A stretch of 64,000 nt of DNA from NCBI GenBank assembly GCA_005223035.1, contig NJBK01000008.1, forward strand, positions 1 through 64,000. Reading direction: 5' to 3'. This DNA is from Chloroflexi bacterium B3_Chlor (lineage in GTDB: Bacteria > Chloroflexota > Anaerolineae > UBA7937 > B3-Chlor). Positions 23,975 through 32,805 of this stretch are shown here, one piece after another (position 1 is the first letter of the stretch; each line of letters opens with the position of its first letter). The notes below the pieces were generated by a model. It was not told the origin of the DNA, did no database searches, and saw only the letters and a program-made list of their open reading frames with translations. The position numbers and the translations under genes are program-made.

Positions 23975-24526
23975 TTACCGCCCCTTCAGCAACTCTTCTG
24001 CCTTTGCCAGAATGTCGTCCACATCGGCCAGAGGTCCTTTGCCCTCGATACCGGTGGCCAGTCTCCCCACCTTGGGCCCGACGAAGGTGTAGCCCAGCTC
24101 CTCCAGCCTCTTGATGTTCTCTTGCACTATGGGGTTCTCATACATGTTCACATTCATGGCAGGCGCAATAAGAACCGGTGCCTTGGTGGCCATCACGGCG
24201 CAGGTCAACAAGTTATCGGCGATACCGTTGGCCATCTTCCCAATCGTATTGGCCGTCGCCGGAGCAATGAGGAACAGGTCTGCTTTTTCCGACAGAGAGA
24301 TGTGCTCGATCTGCCAGTCCGTGGAAGGCTCAAACATGTCCACCGGCACAGCCCTGCCGGTCAGGCTACGAAAAGTCAAGGGATCCACAAGCTTGGTGCC
24401 GGCCTCCGTCATCACCACTATCACCTCTGCACCCTTGCTCTGCAATTTCCTCGCAAGTGGGGGTGCCTTGTAGGCCGCGATGCTCCCTGTAACCCCCAGC
24501 ACCACTGTCTTGCCTTCCAGAGACAT
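23975..24526 (-). CDS. coaC: Phosphopantothenoylcysteine decarboxylase-type flavoprotein (separate CoaC)
   Basis: A 183-residue flavoprotein corresponding to only the N-terminal (decarboxylase) half of CoaBC. It has KTVVLGVTGSIAAYKAPPLA (FMN binding), the catalytic His region WQIEHISLSEKADLFLIAPA, PATANTIGKMANGIADNLLT and the substrate clamp PAMNVNMYENP. It decarboxylates 4'-phosphopantothenoylcysteine in coenzyme A synthesis. The ATG at 24526 has AGGAGG eight bases upstream. The ligase half is the separate gene just before it in transcription, 25 bases away. UbiX-like roles are less likely because of the NVNMYENP motif. Confidence 0.85.
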   Translation of the reverse strand: MSLEGKTVVLGVTGSIAAYKAPPLARKLQSKGAEVIVVMTEAGTKLVDPLTFRSLTGRAVPVDMFEPSTDWQIEHISLSEKADLFLIAPATANTIGKMANGIADNLLTCAVMATKAPVLIAPAMNVNMYENPIVQENIKRLEELGYTFVGPKVGRLATGIEGKGPLADVDDILAKAEELLKGR

Positions 24527-24551
24527 CTGAGACCTCCTGTGCAACTGTTGC

Positions 24552-25238
24552 TTAGCTCGACTTCGTCATCTCCGCCACGGCGTCCAGCAACTTGCGGGCA
24601 ATCTCCTCCTTGCCCTCAGCCACACCTTCCACTCCCCCTGCCGGATTGATCATGTATCCCACGTGGTGACCCAGCTCTATCTCCACCAAATCGTTGACCA
24701 GTACCAGGTCCGCCCTGTTTGCCACCAGAGAGCGGTGGGCTGCCTCAATCAACTGCTCCTTCGTTTTGCCCACTTCCAGCTTGAAGCTGACCAGCATGGT
24801 CTCCGGCTGCAGTTCCTTGACTACCCTCACCACCTTAGGCGTGCGAACGAGTCTTACCCACCACTCCTCCTCGCCAGAGCGTGTCTTCTCCTCGGCGTAT
24901 CTGTCGGGCACATAGTCCAGCACCGCCATGGAGTGCAGGACCGCGTCGTACTGATCCGCCTCAAGCTCCCCCTTCATGACTTCCAGCAACTCTTCCACGG
25001 TCTCGATCTGCACCAGTCTCAGGCGGGAGAATGCTTCTGGCCCCAGCTCTTCAGCGTCCGGAGTCAGGCTGCCCTTGCCGTATATGAAGGTCACGCTAGC
25101 CCCTCTAAGTAGCGCCTGTCTAGCTATGATCACCCCCAAGCGACCTGTGGACTTGTTGGTGATGTACCGGACTGCGTCTATTGGTCCTCTCGTAGGGCCG
25201 GAGGTGATTAGAATCCTTTTGCCAATGAGATCTTCCAC
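24552..25238 (-). CDS. coaB: Phosphopantothenate-cysteine ligase (separate CoaB)
   Basis: Homologous to the C-terminal (ligase) half of CoaBC, ~228 residues. It carries GKRILITSGPTRGPIDAVRY then ITNKSTGRLG, an AVLDYVPDRYAEEK segment, the LVSFKLEVGKTKEQLI region and ANRADLVLVNDL. It joins cysteine to phosphopantothenate using a nucleotide. The most likely start is GTG at 25238 because GGAGG lies a few bases upstream. Another GTG at 25259 overlaps the upstream stop (TAGTG), and a TTG at 25292 would extend further. It lies directly after the C45-type gene and before the CoaC gene, so the ligase is translated before the decarboxylase. Confidence 0.82.
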   Translation of the reverse strand: MEDLIGKRILITSGPTRGPIDAVRYITNKSTGRLGVIIARQALLRGASVTFIYGKGSLTPDAEELGPEAFSRLRLVQIETVEELLEVMKGELEADQYDAVLHSMAVLDYVPDRYAEEKTRSGEEEWWVRLVRTPKVVRVVKELQPETMLVSFKLEVGKTKEQLIEAAHRSLVANRADLVLVNDLVEIELGHHVGYMINPAGGVEGVAEGKEEIARKLLDAVAEMTKSS

Positions 25239-25258
25239 TCTTCCTCCCGCCGGAGCCA

Positions 25259-26296
25259 CTAGACGACGTATCTTCGATACTCCGCTAGACAAGGATGTCC
25301 CCAGGCGAGGAGCAGTTCCCGCTTTCCCGGCCTGGCGATGAGGGACCAGATGGTGCCAAACAGATCGTCGAAAGCTGTCCCTCCCTCTGGGGGATCATGG
25401 TTTCCGCGACAGATGGGGGCCTCGTGCTCCCGGAGCAGGTCCTTGATCATCGGCTCATCAACCTGTCCTTCCTTCCCGCGCAGTACTTCCCTGGCCCTGC
25501 GGTAACGCGTCAGCGATCTCATCTGTCTTCTCGCATCCTCCGCTGACAGCTGCTCCTCGGGCACCTCTCTGCCTGGCAGGTGATTCGTAGCAAGGATGAA
25601 GCCGTCGTCAGGCTCCCTGATGGTCACGCCCTTGGGCAGCACTTCAGCGACCACCGCCTGCCCCTGGGCATCCGCGACAAGGTAGTTGAAGGCACTGAGA
25701 TGTGGCACGGTAGCGATGAAGTCGCAGGCCTCAGCCACATTTCGACATGTATCCAGTAGGATGTCAGTGACCAGATGCCATTGCAGCCCAGGCCCGATGG
25801 GCTCTTGCCGGGGCAACACGGCCAGAAACACTCCGAGGCCCCGCTCGTTGATGCCGTCAGGGCTCCCGGCCCAATGATGAGTCACGGACAGGCTACGAAA
25901 CGCGACCTCAGGGGCGATCCTCCTCAACTCACGCCATTCCTTGGAATAGTAATACCAGTCATAGTTCCTGGCAACGATGAGGGAACCGTCCCCCGTGTAG
26001 GAAGGCATAACGGCCAGGTTCGTGCAACCCATATGGGGGAAAGCGTCCCTGGCATAGAAGAAGGCTTTGAAGTCCCGGGCATCCAACTTGCCCCCATCTA
26101 TGATCCCCTCCACCTTGGCCAAGAGGGAGGGATATATCTCACCCACGACAGCCTCGCAACTTCTGGCCAGGGTGACCATCTTCTCATCAGGTTGGGGCAG
26201 CCGCAGAGTCCTCAGAGCGGCCCCCATCTGCAAGCCTACATCGTAGTAGCTGCCCTCGAACAACTTGACAACGGTAGACGAAGCCTCAGCAGTCAA
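25259..26296 (-). CDS. C45-type (acyl-CoA:6-APA acyltransferase-like) Ntn hydrolase
   Basis: A 345-residue protein of the C45/penicillin acyltransferase family. The nucleophile Cys91 is in HMGCTNLAVMP, followed by the fingerprint SLIVARNYDWYY. A central INERGLGVFLAV segment is also typical. In characterised members the chain cleaves itself before Cys and the new N-terminus hydrolyses or transfers an amide, as with penicillin or acyl-homoserine-type substrates. The TTG start at 26296 overlaps the stop of the EtfA gene (TTGA), with GAGGAG upstream, so it is translationally coupled. Its substrate is unknown. Confidence 0.82.
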   Translation of the reverse strand: MTAEASSTVVKLFEGSYYDVGLQMGAALRTLRLPQPDEKMVTLARSCEAVVGEIYPSLLAKVEGIIDGGKLDARDFKAFFYARDAFPHMGCTNLAVMPSYTGDGSLIVARNYDWYYYSKEWRELRRIAPEVAFRSLSVTHHWAGSPDGINERGLGVFLAVLPRQEPIGPGLQWHLVTDILLDTCRNVAEACDFIATVPHLSAFNYLVADAQGQAVVAEVLPKGVTIREPDDGFILATNHLPGREVPEEQLSAEDARRQMRSLTRYRRAREVLRGKEGQVDEPMIKDLLREHEAPICRGNHDPPEGGTAFDDLFGTIWSLIARPGKRELLLAWGHPCLAEYRRYVV

Positions 26297-27321
26297 CTCC
26301 TCGTTTTCCTCAATTCATCTACCAGGGCCGGCACCAGCTCATGCAGATCGCCCACGATGCCCACATCGGCGAACTCGAAGATTGGCGCCCTGGGGTCCTT
26401 GTTGATAGCCACTATGAACTTGGAGTCTTTGATCCCCAGAAAGTGCTGAATGGCCCCAGAGATGCCACAGGCGATGTACAGGTCAGGGCCGATAGTAATG
26501 CCTCCCGCTCCGCCTACCCAGTATTCCCTGCCGACCCAGCCCTCGTCGAAAGCTCCACGGGAGGCTCCGACCGCGGCTCCCAACTCGTCTGCCAGCTTCT
26601 GCAGGAGCTTGAAGCCATCCGCACTGCCAACCCCTCTGCCCCCGGCGACCACTATCTTGGCATGCCGCAGAGCGGGCTCGGGCACCTCCTTCACCACCTC
26701 CAGCACCTTGGCTGTGACCTCCTCCACCGATTCCACGCTGATCTTCTCCAAGTCTCCCCTCCGAGACTCGCTGGGAGGATAAGGCTCCACAGCTCCGGGG
26801 CGCACGGTGGCTATCTGCGGGCGCTTCTCAGGGCAGGCATTTGTCTCCATCAGTCCGCCATCATAGGTAGGGCGCGTACCCAGGAGGATCCTCTCTGCCT
26901 GATCCACCTCCAGCTTGGTGCAATCGGGCAGCAAGCCGGTGCCAAGCTGCTGCGCCAGTCGAGGAGCCAGGTCCTCCCCCTTATCCGTAGCTCCGAAGAG
27001 AAGAATCTCAGGTTTCCTGTCATCCGCAAGATTGGCCAAAACCTGGGCATACGTCTCGGTCCGGTACTGACTCAGAGCATCCTCCTCCAGCAGATACACC
27101 GTGTCAGCGCCCCGCCAGATCAGTTCCTGGGCTAGCCCCTCCACGTCCTTGCCCATCAAGACTGCCTCAGCCTTGACCCCCAGGAGATCCGCTAGGTCCC
27201 TGGCCGCGCCTATGAGCTGGTAGCTGATGGAAGCAACGCTCTCGTCCTCAACCTCAGCGACGGCCCACACGTGCATGTGCTCTGCCACTTCGTCTAGCGG
27301 CGTCAACAGTTCATCCCACAT
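26293..27321 (-). CDS. etfA: Electron transfer flavoprotein alpha subunit
   Basis: A 342-residue FAD-binding subunit. The C-terminal half has the family signature VVAGGRGVGSADGFKLLQKL, then AAVGASRGAFDEGWVGREYW and GISGAIQHFLGIKDSKFIVA. The N-terminal half is an adenine-nucleotide alpha-hydrolase-like domain. With EtfB it accepts electrons from acyl-CoA dehydrogenase. The ribosome site GGGAGGGG precedes the ATG at 27321. Its partner EtfB gene lies 3.5 kb upstream in the same run, separated by an amidohydrolase, a transporter and a phosphatase, which is an unusual spacing. Confidence 0.93.
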   Translation of the reverse strand: MWDELLTPLDEVAEHMHVWAVAEVEDESVASISYQLIGAARDLADLLGVKAEAVLMGKDVEGLAQELIWRGADTVYLLEEDALSQYRTETYAQVLANLADDRKPEILLFGATDKGEDLAPRLAQQLGTGLLPDCTKLEVDQAERILLGTRPTYDGGLMETNACPEKRPQIATVRPGAVEPYPPSESRRGDLEKISVESVEEVTAKVLEVVKEVPEPALRHAKIVVAGGRGVGSADGFKLLQKLADELGAAVGASRGAFDEGWVGREYWVGGAGGITIGPDLYIACGISGAIQHFLGIKDSKFIVAINKDPRAPIFEFADVGIVGDLHELVPALVDELRKTRS

Positions 27322-27470
27322 AGCCCCTCCCGCTGGTTATGTCAACCGTAACCGGTTTATGTCTACTCTACGTCGGCTGTAGTATCAGCCCTGATACGCT
27401 GTCATGTGGGCGCCCTCTCAAACGCTCGGTCATCGCTCGCCATGTCACGCCGCGCCAGAAGGGATCACGG

Positions 27471-28148
27471 CTAGCACTGTGGTCCCGGCCCGGACTCGCC
27501 TGACCGAATCCTATTCACCAGTTCTCCCACCTCGGCTACGTCCTCAACGACGAAATCCGCTCCTTCTGCAACACGTTGATTACCTATCAGAACCGTCGTC
27601 ATGCCCAGTTCCTTCCCTGGTATCAGGTTTCTCACGCGGTCCTCGACCAGGACACATTCCTCAGGCCGTGCACTCAGCAGCTTGAGGACTCGCTGGTACG
27701 CCCTGATATCGGGCTTGGGCACATATTCAAGGTCTCGAATGTCTATTATGCGCTGGAAATGTCTTTCGATGCCCAAAGCCTGCAACACCCGCCTAGCGTG
27801 CTCGGCAGTGGCATTGGTGAAAATGAACTTTCCTGCGCGCAGGTCCCACAGCATGCGGTCCAGACGATCATCGGGCTTCAGGAAATCCTCCACCGGCAGA
27901 TCATGGACGAACGCAAAGTAGTCCTCCTCATCCAGGTCGTGGTGAAGAAACAGACCCCGACCAGTGGTGCCGTACCGCTCATAGTACTCGCGCCGCAGCT
28001 CAGCCACAGTCTCGTGGTCAATGCCCATCCGCTCAGACATGTAGTCACTGATGCGTTGGCTCACCATCTCCATGAGGCCATTGTCCTTGGAGTACATGGT
28101 CTCATCCAGATCGAAGAGCACGTACTCTATTCTACCTTTTTCTTCCAA
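27471..28148 (-). CDS. HAD-family hydrolase (pyrimidine 5'-nucleotidase-like)
   Basis: A 225-residue phosphatase of the haloacid dehalogenase superfamily. Motif I is VLFDLDETMYS, motif II IFTNAT, motif III the Lys in PKPDIRAYQRVL, and motif IV LVEDRVRNLIPGKELGMTTV. The MYSKDNGLMEMV segment after motif I, with its helical cap insert, resembles the pyrimidine 5'-nucleotidase/SDT1 group. It should dephosphorylate a small phosphorylated metabolite. The TTG start at 28148 has GAGG six bases upstream. It lies 18 bases after the EamA gene and probably belongs to the same transcript. Confidence 0.85.
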   Translation of the reverse strand: MEEKGRIEYVLFDLDETMYSKDNGLMEMVSQRISDYMSERMGIDHETVAELRREYYERYGTTGRGLFLHHDLDEEDYFAFVHDLPVEDFLKPDDRLDRMLWDLRAGKFIFTNATAEHARRVLQALGIERHFQRIIDIRDLEYVPKPDIRAYQRVLKLLSARPEECVLVEDRVRNLIPGKELGMTTVLIGNQRVAEGADFVVEDVAEVGELVNRIRSGESGPGPQC

Positions 28149-28166
28149 AGCAATCCTCGATTCTAA

Positions 28167-29066
28167 TCAGTTTTGTGTCACCAGTCCCCGCTCGGTGCGC
28201 TCCTCGCGCATGGAGAAGTAGATGCCTCCCAGGATCAAGACCGCTCCTCCGATCTTGAGGAGAGTTGGCGCCTCACGAAGGATGAAGTATGCCAAGATCG
28301 TCGAGCCCACTGGTTCTCCCAGTGTGGTCACAGCAACGACGGCCGCCGATACGTGTCGCAACGCCCAGTTGAAGGAGGAGTGCCCGACGATCTGTGGCAC
28401 AATGGCCAGCAGGACGAGCATCAGGTACGTGTATGGTGAGTAACCGGTGAAGCTCTGCCGGGTGACTATGCACAACGTCAGCGCGCCCAATGCCGCCACC
28501 GAATAGACAAGAGAGATGTAGGCCAGAAGAGACATCTTGGGCCTGAGCCGCCTACCCGCCATGAAGTATCCGGCCGCCATAACCGCTCCCCCTAAGGCCA
28601 GAAGATCCCCCCACAGCGCCTGGCCGCCCAATGCCAGATCGTCCCAGCCAATGATCATCCCTCCCAGCACAGCAAGGATGATGCCGCCGAACATGACCCG
28701 CGATACCTTGTCCTGGGTGAAGAGATGAGAAGCTATGCCCACAAAGAGCGGGTTTGTTGTCACGAAGACCACAGAGCTAGCCACGGTAGTGTAGTTGAGC
28801 GAAGCTATCCACAGGGCAAAGTGCAAACTCAGAAGGACTCCAGATAGGATAGCATACAACAGATCCTCCCTGTCCAGATCCTTCATCTCCTCCCAGCGTC
28901 GCAGAAAGCCCACCGGTGCAACAATCAGCGCGGCAAGCGTGAGACGATAGGCGGCGATGATAAGAGAGGGAGCCTCAGCCAGTCGGATGAAAATGGCGGC
29001 GAAGGATACCGCCACCACACCTACCAGCAAGGTCAGATAGAGCCGAATACCATCTCTGGCTGTCAT
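28167..29066 (-). CDS. EamA/DMT-family transporter
   Basis: A 299-residue protein of ten membrane helices with the EamA repeat pattern: VSFAAIFIRLAEAPSLIIAA in the first half and AILAVLGGMIIGWDDLALGG at the repeat boundary. It ends in the family's characteristic helix and a short charged tail. It is predicted to move a small metabolite across the membrane. The stop of the amidohydrolase lies six bases before its ATG at 29066, so the two are coupled. The neighbour suggests a cargo related to that hydrolase's substrate or product. Confidence 0.88.
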   Translation of the reverse strand: MTARDGIRLYLTLLVGVVAVSFAAIFIRLAEAPSLIIAAYRLTLAALIVAPVGFLRRWEEMKDLDREDLLYAILSGVLLSLHFALWIASLNYTTVASSVVFVTTNPLFVGIASHLFTQDKVSRVMFGGIILAVLGGMIIGWDDLALGGQALWGDLLALGGAVMAAGYFMAGRRLRPKMSLLAYISLVYSVAALGALTLCIVTRQSFTGYSPYTYLMLVLLAIVPQIVGHSSFNWALRHVSAAVVAVTTLGEPVGSTILAYFILREAPTLLKIGGAVLILGGIYFSMREERTERGLVTQN

Positions 29067-29072
29067 CCCAGA

Positions 29073-30674
29073 TCATAGATTATCGTCGCCGTGGACGACC
29101 CTCCCACCGAAGATTGTCGCTACCACGCGGGTGTTCAATATCTCCTGGGGTGGGATTTCGAAAATGTCCTGCGACAGAACTGCCAGATCGGCCAGCTTCC
29201 CAGCGGCGATAGACCCCTTCTCCTTCTCCTCCCCAGAGGAATAAGCTGCACCCAGTGTGTAACCATGCACGGCCTGAGCTACCGAGAGACACTGCTCAGG
29301 ATACCATCCCCCTTCAGGTTGGCCATCGGCGCGCTGCCGGGTGACTGCGGCGTGAATCCCAACCAAGGGATGCATCGACTCCACCGGCGCGTCAGACCCC
29401 AAAGCGAGTCGGGCTCCCGCATTGAGCAGAGACCTCCACGCGTAGGCCCAATCTTCGCGACCAGCCCAATACCTCTCCGCCAGGTCCGTGTCCGAAGTAG
29501 CATGAATAGGCTGCATGGAAGCTATGATGTCCAGTTCCTTGAAGCGCCCCACATCCTCGGGGTGGAGAAGCTGGACGTGCTCGATTCTGTGCCGCAGTCC
29601 GGCTCCCGTTGACTTTTGGCGCAGCTTGGCAAAGGCATTCAGAACCCGACGGTTCGCCCTGTCGCCGATAGCATGAACTGAGCAAGCGATGCCCGCATCT
29701 GCCGCCCGCTCCACAACATCCTCCAGTTCCTCTTGACTGATGGCAGCGATGCCGAGATTCTCAGGCTGGCCGACGAAAGGCTCCAGCATCTGCGCCGTCT
29801 GCGATCCGAGAGTGCCATCGGAGAAGACCTTAACATTCCCTATCCGTAGATACTCGTTGCCGAAGCCGCTCCTGAGCCCCAGCCTGATCTCCTCATGCAG
29901 ATTCTCGCGAGGGATCATCATGAAGACGCGCAGTCCCAATTCCCCCCTACTCAGCATTTCTTGATAATCGCTCAGAGACTCGCTGCCATCGCAATCATGG
30001 ATGCCGGTCAAACCCAGTGCCTGTGCCTCACGCATCGCCCTGAGCAGAGCCTCCTGGCGCGTCTCCGGCCCGGGCAAGGGCGCCACATCGTAGATGAGAT
30101 CCATGGCCTCCTCCTTGAAGATGCCTACGAGTCGGCCCGTATCCTCATCCCTCTCTATCCTACCGCCGGGCGGATCTCCGGTCTGCTCGTCAATGCCCGC
30201 CACCCGCAAGGCCAGGGAATTGGCCCATACTACATGGCCGTCTTTCTTCTTAAGCGCTACAGGGTTGTCAGCCGCCACGCGGTCCAAGTCCTCCCTGGAG
30301 GGCGATGCTGCATCCTGCCAGTCTGCGTCGTTCCAACCCCAACCCAGCACCCACTCTCCAGGCTCTGCTTGGTCTACATGCCTCTTGACCCTGTTCAGCG
30401 TCGCCTGCAGTGAGTAAGCTCCGTCCAGCTGCACCCTGCTCGGACCGAGAGCATACCACAGGAAATGCAGGTGGCAATCTATGAAACCCGGGAGCACGGT
30501 CTTGCCCCCCAGATCAATAACACGCCACCCGTCACCCTCAGCCAGGTCCCTCAAGTCGTCCTCTTTGCCCACCGCAAGGATCCGTGGCCCTCGTATTGCC
30601 ACAGCCTCGGCTCGAGGAGCCGCGGGATCCATCGTGTATACCTTGGCGTTCAACAATAGTAGGTAGTCTGTCAT
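29073..30674 (-). CDS. Amidohydrolase family 3 (YtcJ-like) metal hydrolase
   Basis: A 533-residue metal-dependent hydrolase. The HxH metal site is in VLPGFIDCHLHFLWYAL. Further ligands are in VHAIGDRANRRVLNAFAK and HRIEHVQLLHP, with the final metal Asp in LALGSDAPVESMHP. The N-terminal beta sandwich begins LLLNAKVYTMDP. The YtcJ/NfdA group hydrolyses N-substituted formamides or other amides; the exact substrate is unknown. It is the third gene of the acyl-CoA dehydrogenase/EtfB run, 121 bases after EtfB. Its placement suggests it releases an acid or amine used by neighbours. Confidence 0.9.
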   Translation of the reverse strand: MTDYLLLLNAKVYTMDPAAPRAEAVAIRGPRILAVGKEDDLRDLAEGDGWRVIDLGGKTVLPGFIDCHLHFLWYALGPSRVQLDGAYSLQATLNRVKRHVDQAEPGEWVLGWGWNDADWQDAASPSREDLDRVAADNPVALKKKDGHVVWANSLALRVAGIDEQTGDPPGGRIERDEDTGRLVGIFKEEAMDLIYDVAPLPGPETRQEALLRAMREAQALGLTGIHDCDGSESLSDYQEMLSRGELGLRVFMMIPRENLHEEIRLGLRSGFGNEYLRIGNVKVFSDGTLGSQTAQMLEPFVGQPENLGIAAISQEELEDVVERAADAGIACSVHAIGDRANRRVLNAFAKLRQKSTGAGLRHRIEHVQLLHPEDVGRFKELDIIASMQPIHATSDTDLAERYWAGREDWAYAWRSLLNAGARLALGSDAPVESMHPLVGIHAAVTRQRADGQPEGGWYPEQCLSVAQAVHGYTLGAAYSSGEEKEKGSIAAGKLADLAVLSQDIFEIPPQEILNTRVVATIFGGRVVHGDDNL

Positions 30675-30795
30675 GTCATCGTCTCTCTTCTGGCGCCCTT
30701 AGCCATTCTCGCGAGTGAGAATGACTGCCTCCGTCCTCAGCAAACTGAGCTTGCGTCTGCCGGTCCAACCTTCGCGATTCCGCGCACCCGGCATC

Positions 30796-31581
30796 CTACC
30801 GCATTAGACCCCCACCCTTCAACTCCTGTGTCAGTTCCTTCGCGGCTTCGCTGGGCTCACCTTTTATGACCCTCCCCAGCTCCCGCTCCAGGCCGGCGAG
30901 GGTGCCCCTCACCTCTGTACAAGTGTTCTCGGTTATCTCGTCCGGGGTCAGCTCCAGATGCTCCAGCCCCCAGATCGCGACGGTCCGCTCATCGTAGGCC
31001 GCTATCGATCCGGGAAGGCTTGGGTATCGAGGTTCATTCGCTCCCTCGGCAATGGACAATACGGCGGGCAAAGAAGCCTCAAGAACAGCGTAACCATCGG
31101 GCAGCTTGTGCCTGGCCTTGACCTTTCCACCCTCCACCATCAGATGACTGGCTCTGGTGATCTGGGGAAGATCGAGGTGCTGCGCCAGTCGCGGTGCAAA
31201 CTGTCCACTCCCGTCCCCGGAAGCCTTGCAACCAGTCAAGATTAGATCGTAGTCGCCAATCTTGTCAATGGCTTTGGCCACGATTACGACCGCCGCGGAC
31301 ACATCGACACCTGAGAAGGCCTCATCAGAAAGCAGAATTGCTTCATCAACATCCATAGCCAGCGCTTCCCTCAATATGTCTTCAGCCTCGGGAGGTCCCA
31401 TGCTGATCGCTACGACCCGGGCCCCTTGCTCATCCTTCAACCTGAGGGCCTCCGCCAACGCGTACCTGTCCCCCGGATTCATCATTAGCTCGGCCTCGCG
31501 GATGTCCAGAATACCCCGCGATCGGCTCACGCGCACCGTCCTGGGATCATAGACCTGCTTGATGGGTACGATCACCTTCAT
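30796..31581 (-). CDS. etfB: Electron transfer flavoprotein beta subunit
   Basis: A 261-residue subunit starting MKVIVPIKQVYDPRTVRVSR. It has the expected LNPGDRYALAEALRLKDEQG-like helix and a conserved LTGCKASGDGSGQFAPRLAQ loop. It pairs with EtfA to carry electrons from the adjacent acyl-CoA dehydrogenase to a quinone or other carrier. The ATG at 31581 has GGAG eight bases upstream, and the dehydrogenase stop lies 14 bases before it, so the two are clearly co-transcribed. Whether this Etf is of the bifurcating kind cannot be read from this sequence by eye. Confidence 0.93.
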   Translation of the reverse strand: MKVIVPIKQVYDPRTVRVSRSRGILDIREAELMMNPGDRYALAEALRLKDEQGARVVAISMGPPEAEDILREALAMDVDEAILLSDEAFSGVDVSAAVVIVAKAIDKIGDYDLILTGCKASGDGSGQFAPRLAQHLDLPQITRASHLMVEGGKVKARHKLPDGYAVLEASLPAVLSIAEGANEPRYPSLPGSIAAYDERTVAIWGLEHLELTPDEITENTCTEVRGTLAGLERELGRVIKGEPSEAAKELTQELKGGGLMR

Positions 31582-31595
31582 CTTTGAAACTCCTT

Positions 31596-32762
31596 CTAGG
31601 GCTCTATTCGTACGCCTAGTTTCCGGAAGGCCTCCATCGCGATGACAACGCGCTGTATCTCACTGGCACCTTCAAAGATCTCGGTGATGCGTGCGTCACG
31701 ATACATCTGCTCCACCGGGTAGTCTCTCATATATCCCATGGCACCGTGAATCTGGACGGCTTTGTCCACCGCTCTGGCCAGCACCTCCGAGCCGAAGAGC
31801 TTGCAGATCCCGCCCAGCTGCCTGTAGGGCCGTCCCGAATCAGCCAGCCATGCGACTCGATAGACCAATGACCGCAGGGCTTCGATCTCGGTGATTATGT
31901 CGGCGATCATGAACTGGATGGCCTGCTTCTTGGCGATGGGTACCCCGAACTGCTCACGGTATTTGGCGTACTCCAGACAGGTCTTCAATACCCGCTCAGC
32001 GCCTCCCAGGCATCCTGCACCCAGTCCATGACGTCCATGATCCAGGGTACGCATCGCGGTCAGAAAGCCCATGCCCACCTGTCCGATCACATTCTCACCC
32101 GGCACACGGCACCCCTCGAAAACCAGCTCTGCAGTGGAGGACCCGACGATCCCCATTTTCTCATCAATCGTACCAAGCGAGAAGCCAGGAAAACCCTTCT
32201 CCACAACAAAGGCGGTATGCCCTCCTCGATAGCCCATCGTCTTATCCGTCACGGCAAAAACGCTGAAAATCTCCGCATCCGCTCCGTTGGTGATCCAGAT
32301 TTTCGTTCCGTCGAGAATGTAGCTATCTCCCTCCCGCACCGCCGCTAGTCGGATGGAAGCCGCATCGGAGCCAGCGTTGGGCTCGGTGAGGGCAAAGGCA
32401 GCTATCTTCTCACCCCTGCACAGGGGCGGCAGGTACTTCTGCTTCAGTCTCTCGCTGCCATCAAGGTAAATGGCGGTAGCGCCGATACTCGTGTGGGCAC
32501 CAATCAGGCATGCTACCGACGGATTGCCCTTCATCAACTCCTGCATGAGGATACAATACCCCGTCTCCCCAGCTCCGGCGCCGCCATATTTGGTGGGGAA
32601 GGGCACGCCAAAGAACCCCAATTCCGCCATCTGCTGCAGCAGATCGTCAGGAATGGTGTGCGTCTCTTCTATCTCTGGAGTCCTGGGAGCTATCTCCTGC
32701 TCAGCGAACTCCCGCACCGTACGACCCAGCAACTCATGCTTCTTCTCAAAAGTGAAATCCAT
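31596..32762 (-). CDS. Acyl-CoA dehydrogenase
   Basis: A 388-residue flavoenzyme. Signature segments are AAFALTEPNAGSDAASIRLA (FAD and substrate contact), YILDGTKIWITNGADAEIFS, and MGYMRDYPVEQMYRDARITE with IFEGASEIQRVVIA; the catalytic Glu is in this last region (FEGASEIQ). It oxidises acyl-CoA to enoyl-CoA and passes electrons to the Etf encoded directly downstream. GGAGGTG four bases before the ATG at 32762 gives a strong start. It is close to short-chain or glutaryl-type members, but the chain length preference is not determined. Confidence 0.93.
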   Translation of the reverse strand: MDFTFEKKHELLGRTVREFAEQEIAPRTPEIEETHTIPDDLLQQMAELGFFGVPFPTKYGGAGAGETGYCILMQELMKGNPSVACLIGAHTSIGATAIYLDGSERLKQKYLPPLCRGEKIAAFALTEPNAGSDAASIRLAAVREGDSYILDGTKIWITNGADAEIFSVFAVTDKTMGYRGGHTAFVVEKGFPGFSLGTIDEKMGIVGSSTAELVFEGCRVPGENVIGQVGMGFLTAMRTLDHGRHGLGAGCLGGAERVLKTCLEYAKYREQFGVPIAKKQAIQFMIADIITEIEALRSLVYRVAWLADSGRPYRQLGGICKLFGSEVLARAVDKAVQIHGAMGYMRDYPVEQMYRDARITEIFEGASEIQRVVIAMEAFRKLGVRIEP

Positions 32763-32805
32763 GTTTCACCTCCGCGCCTACCTAGAAGGCGGCACACGGC
32801 ATTTC

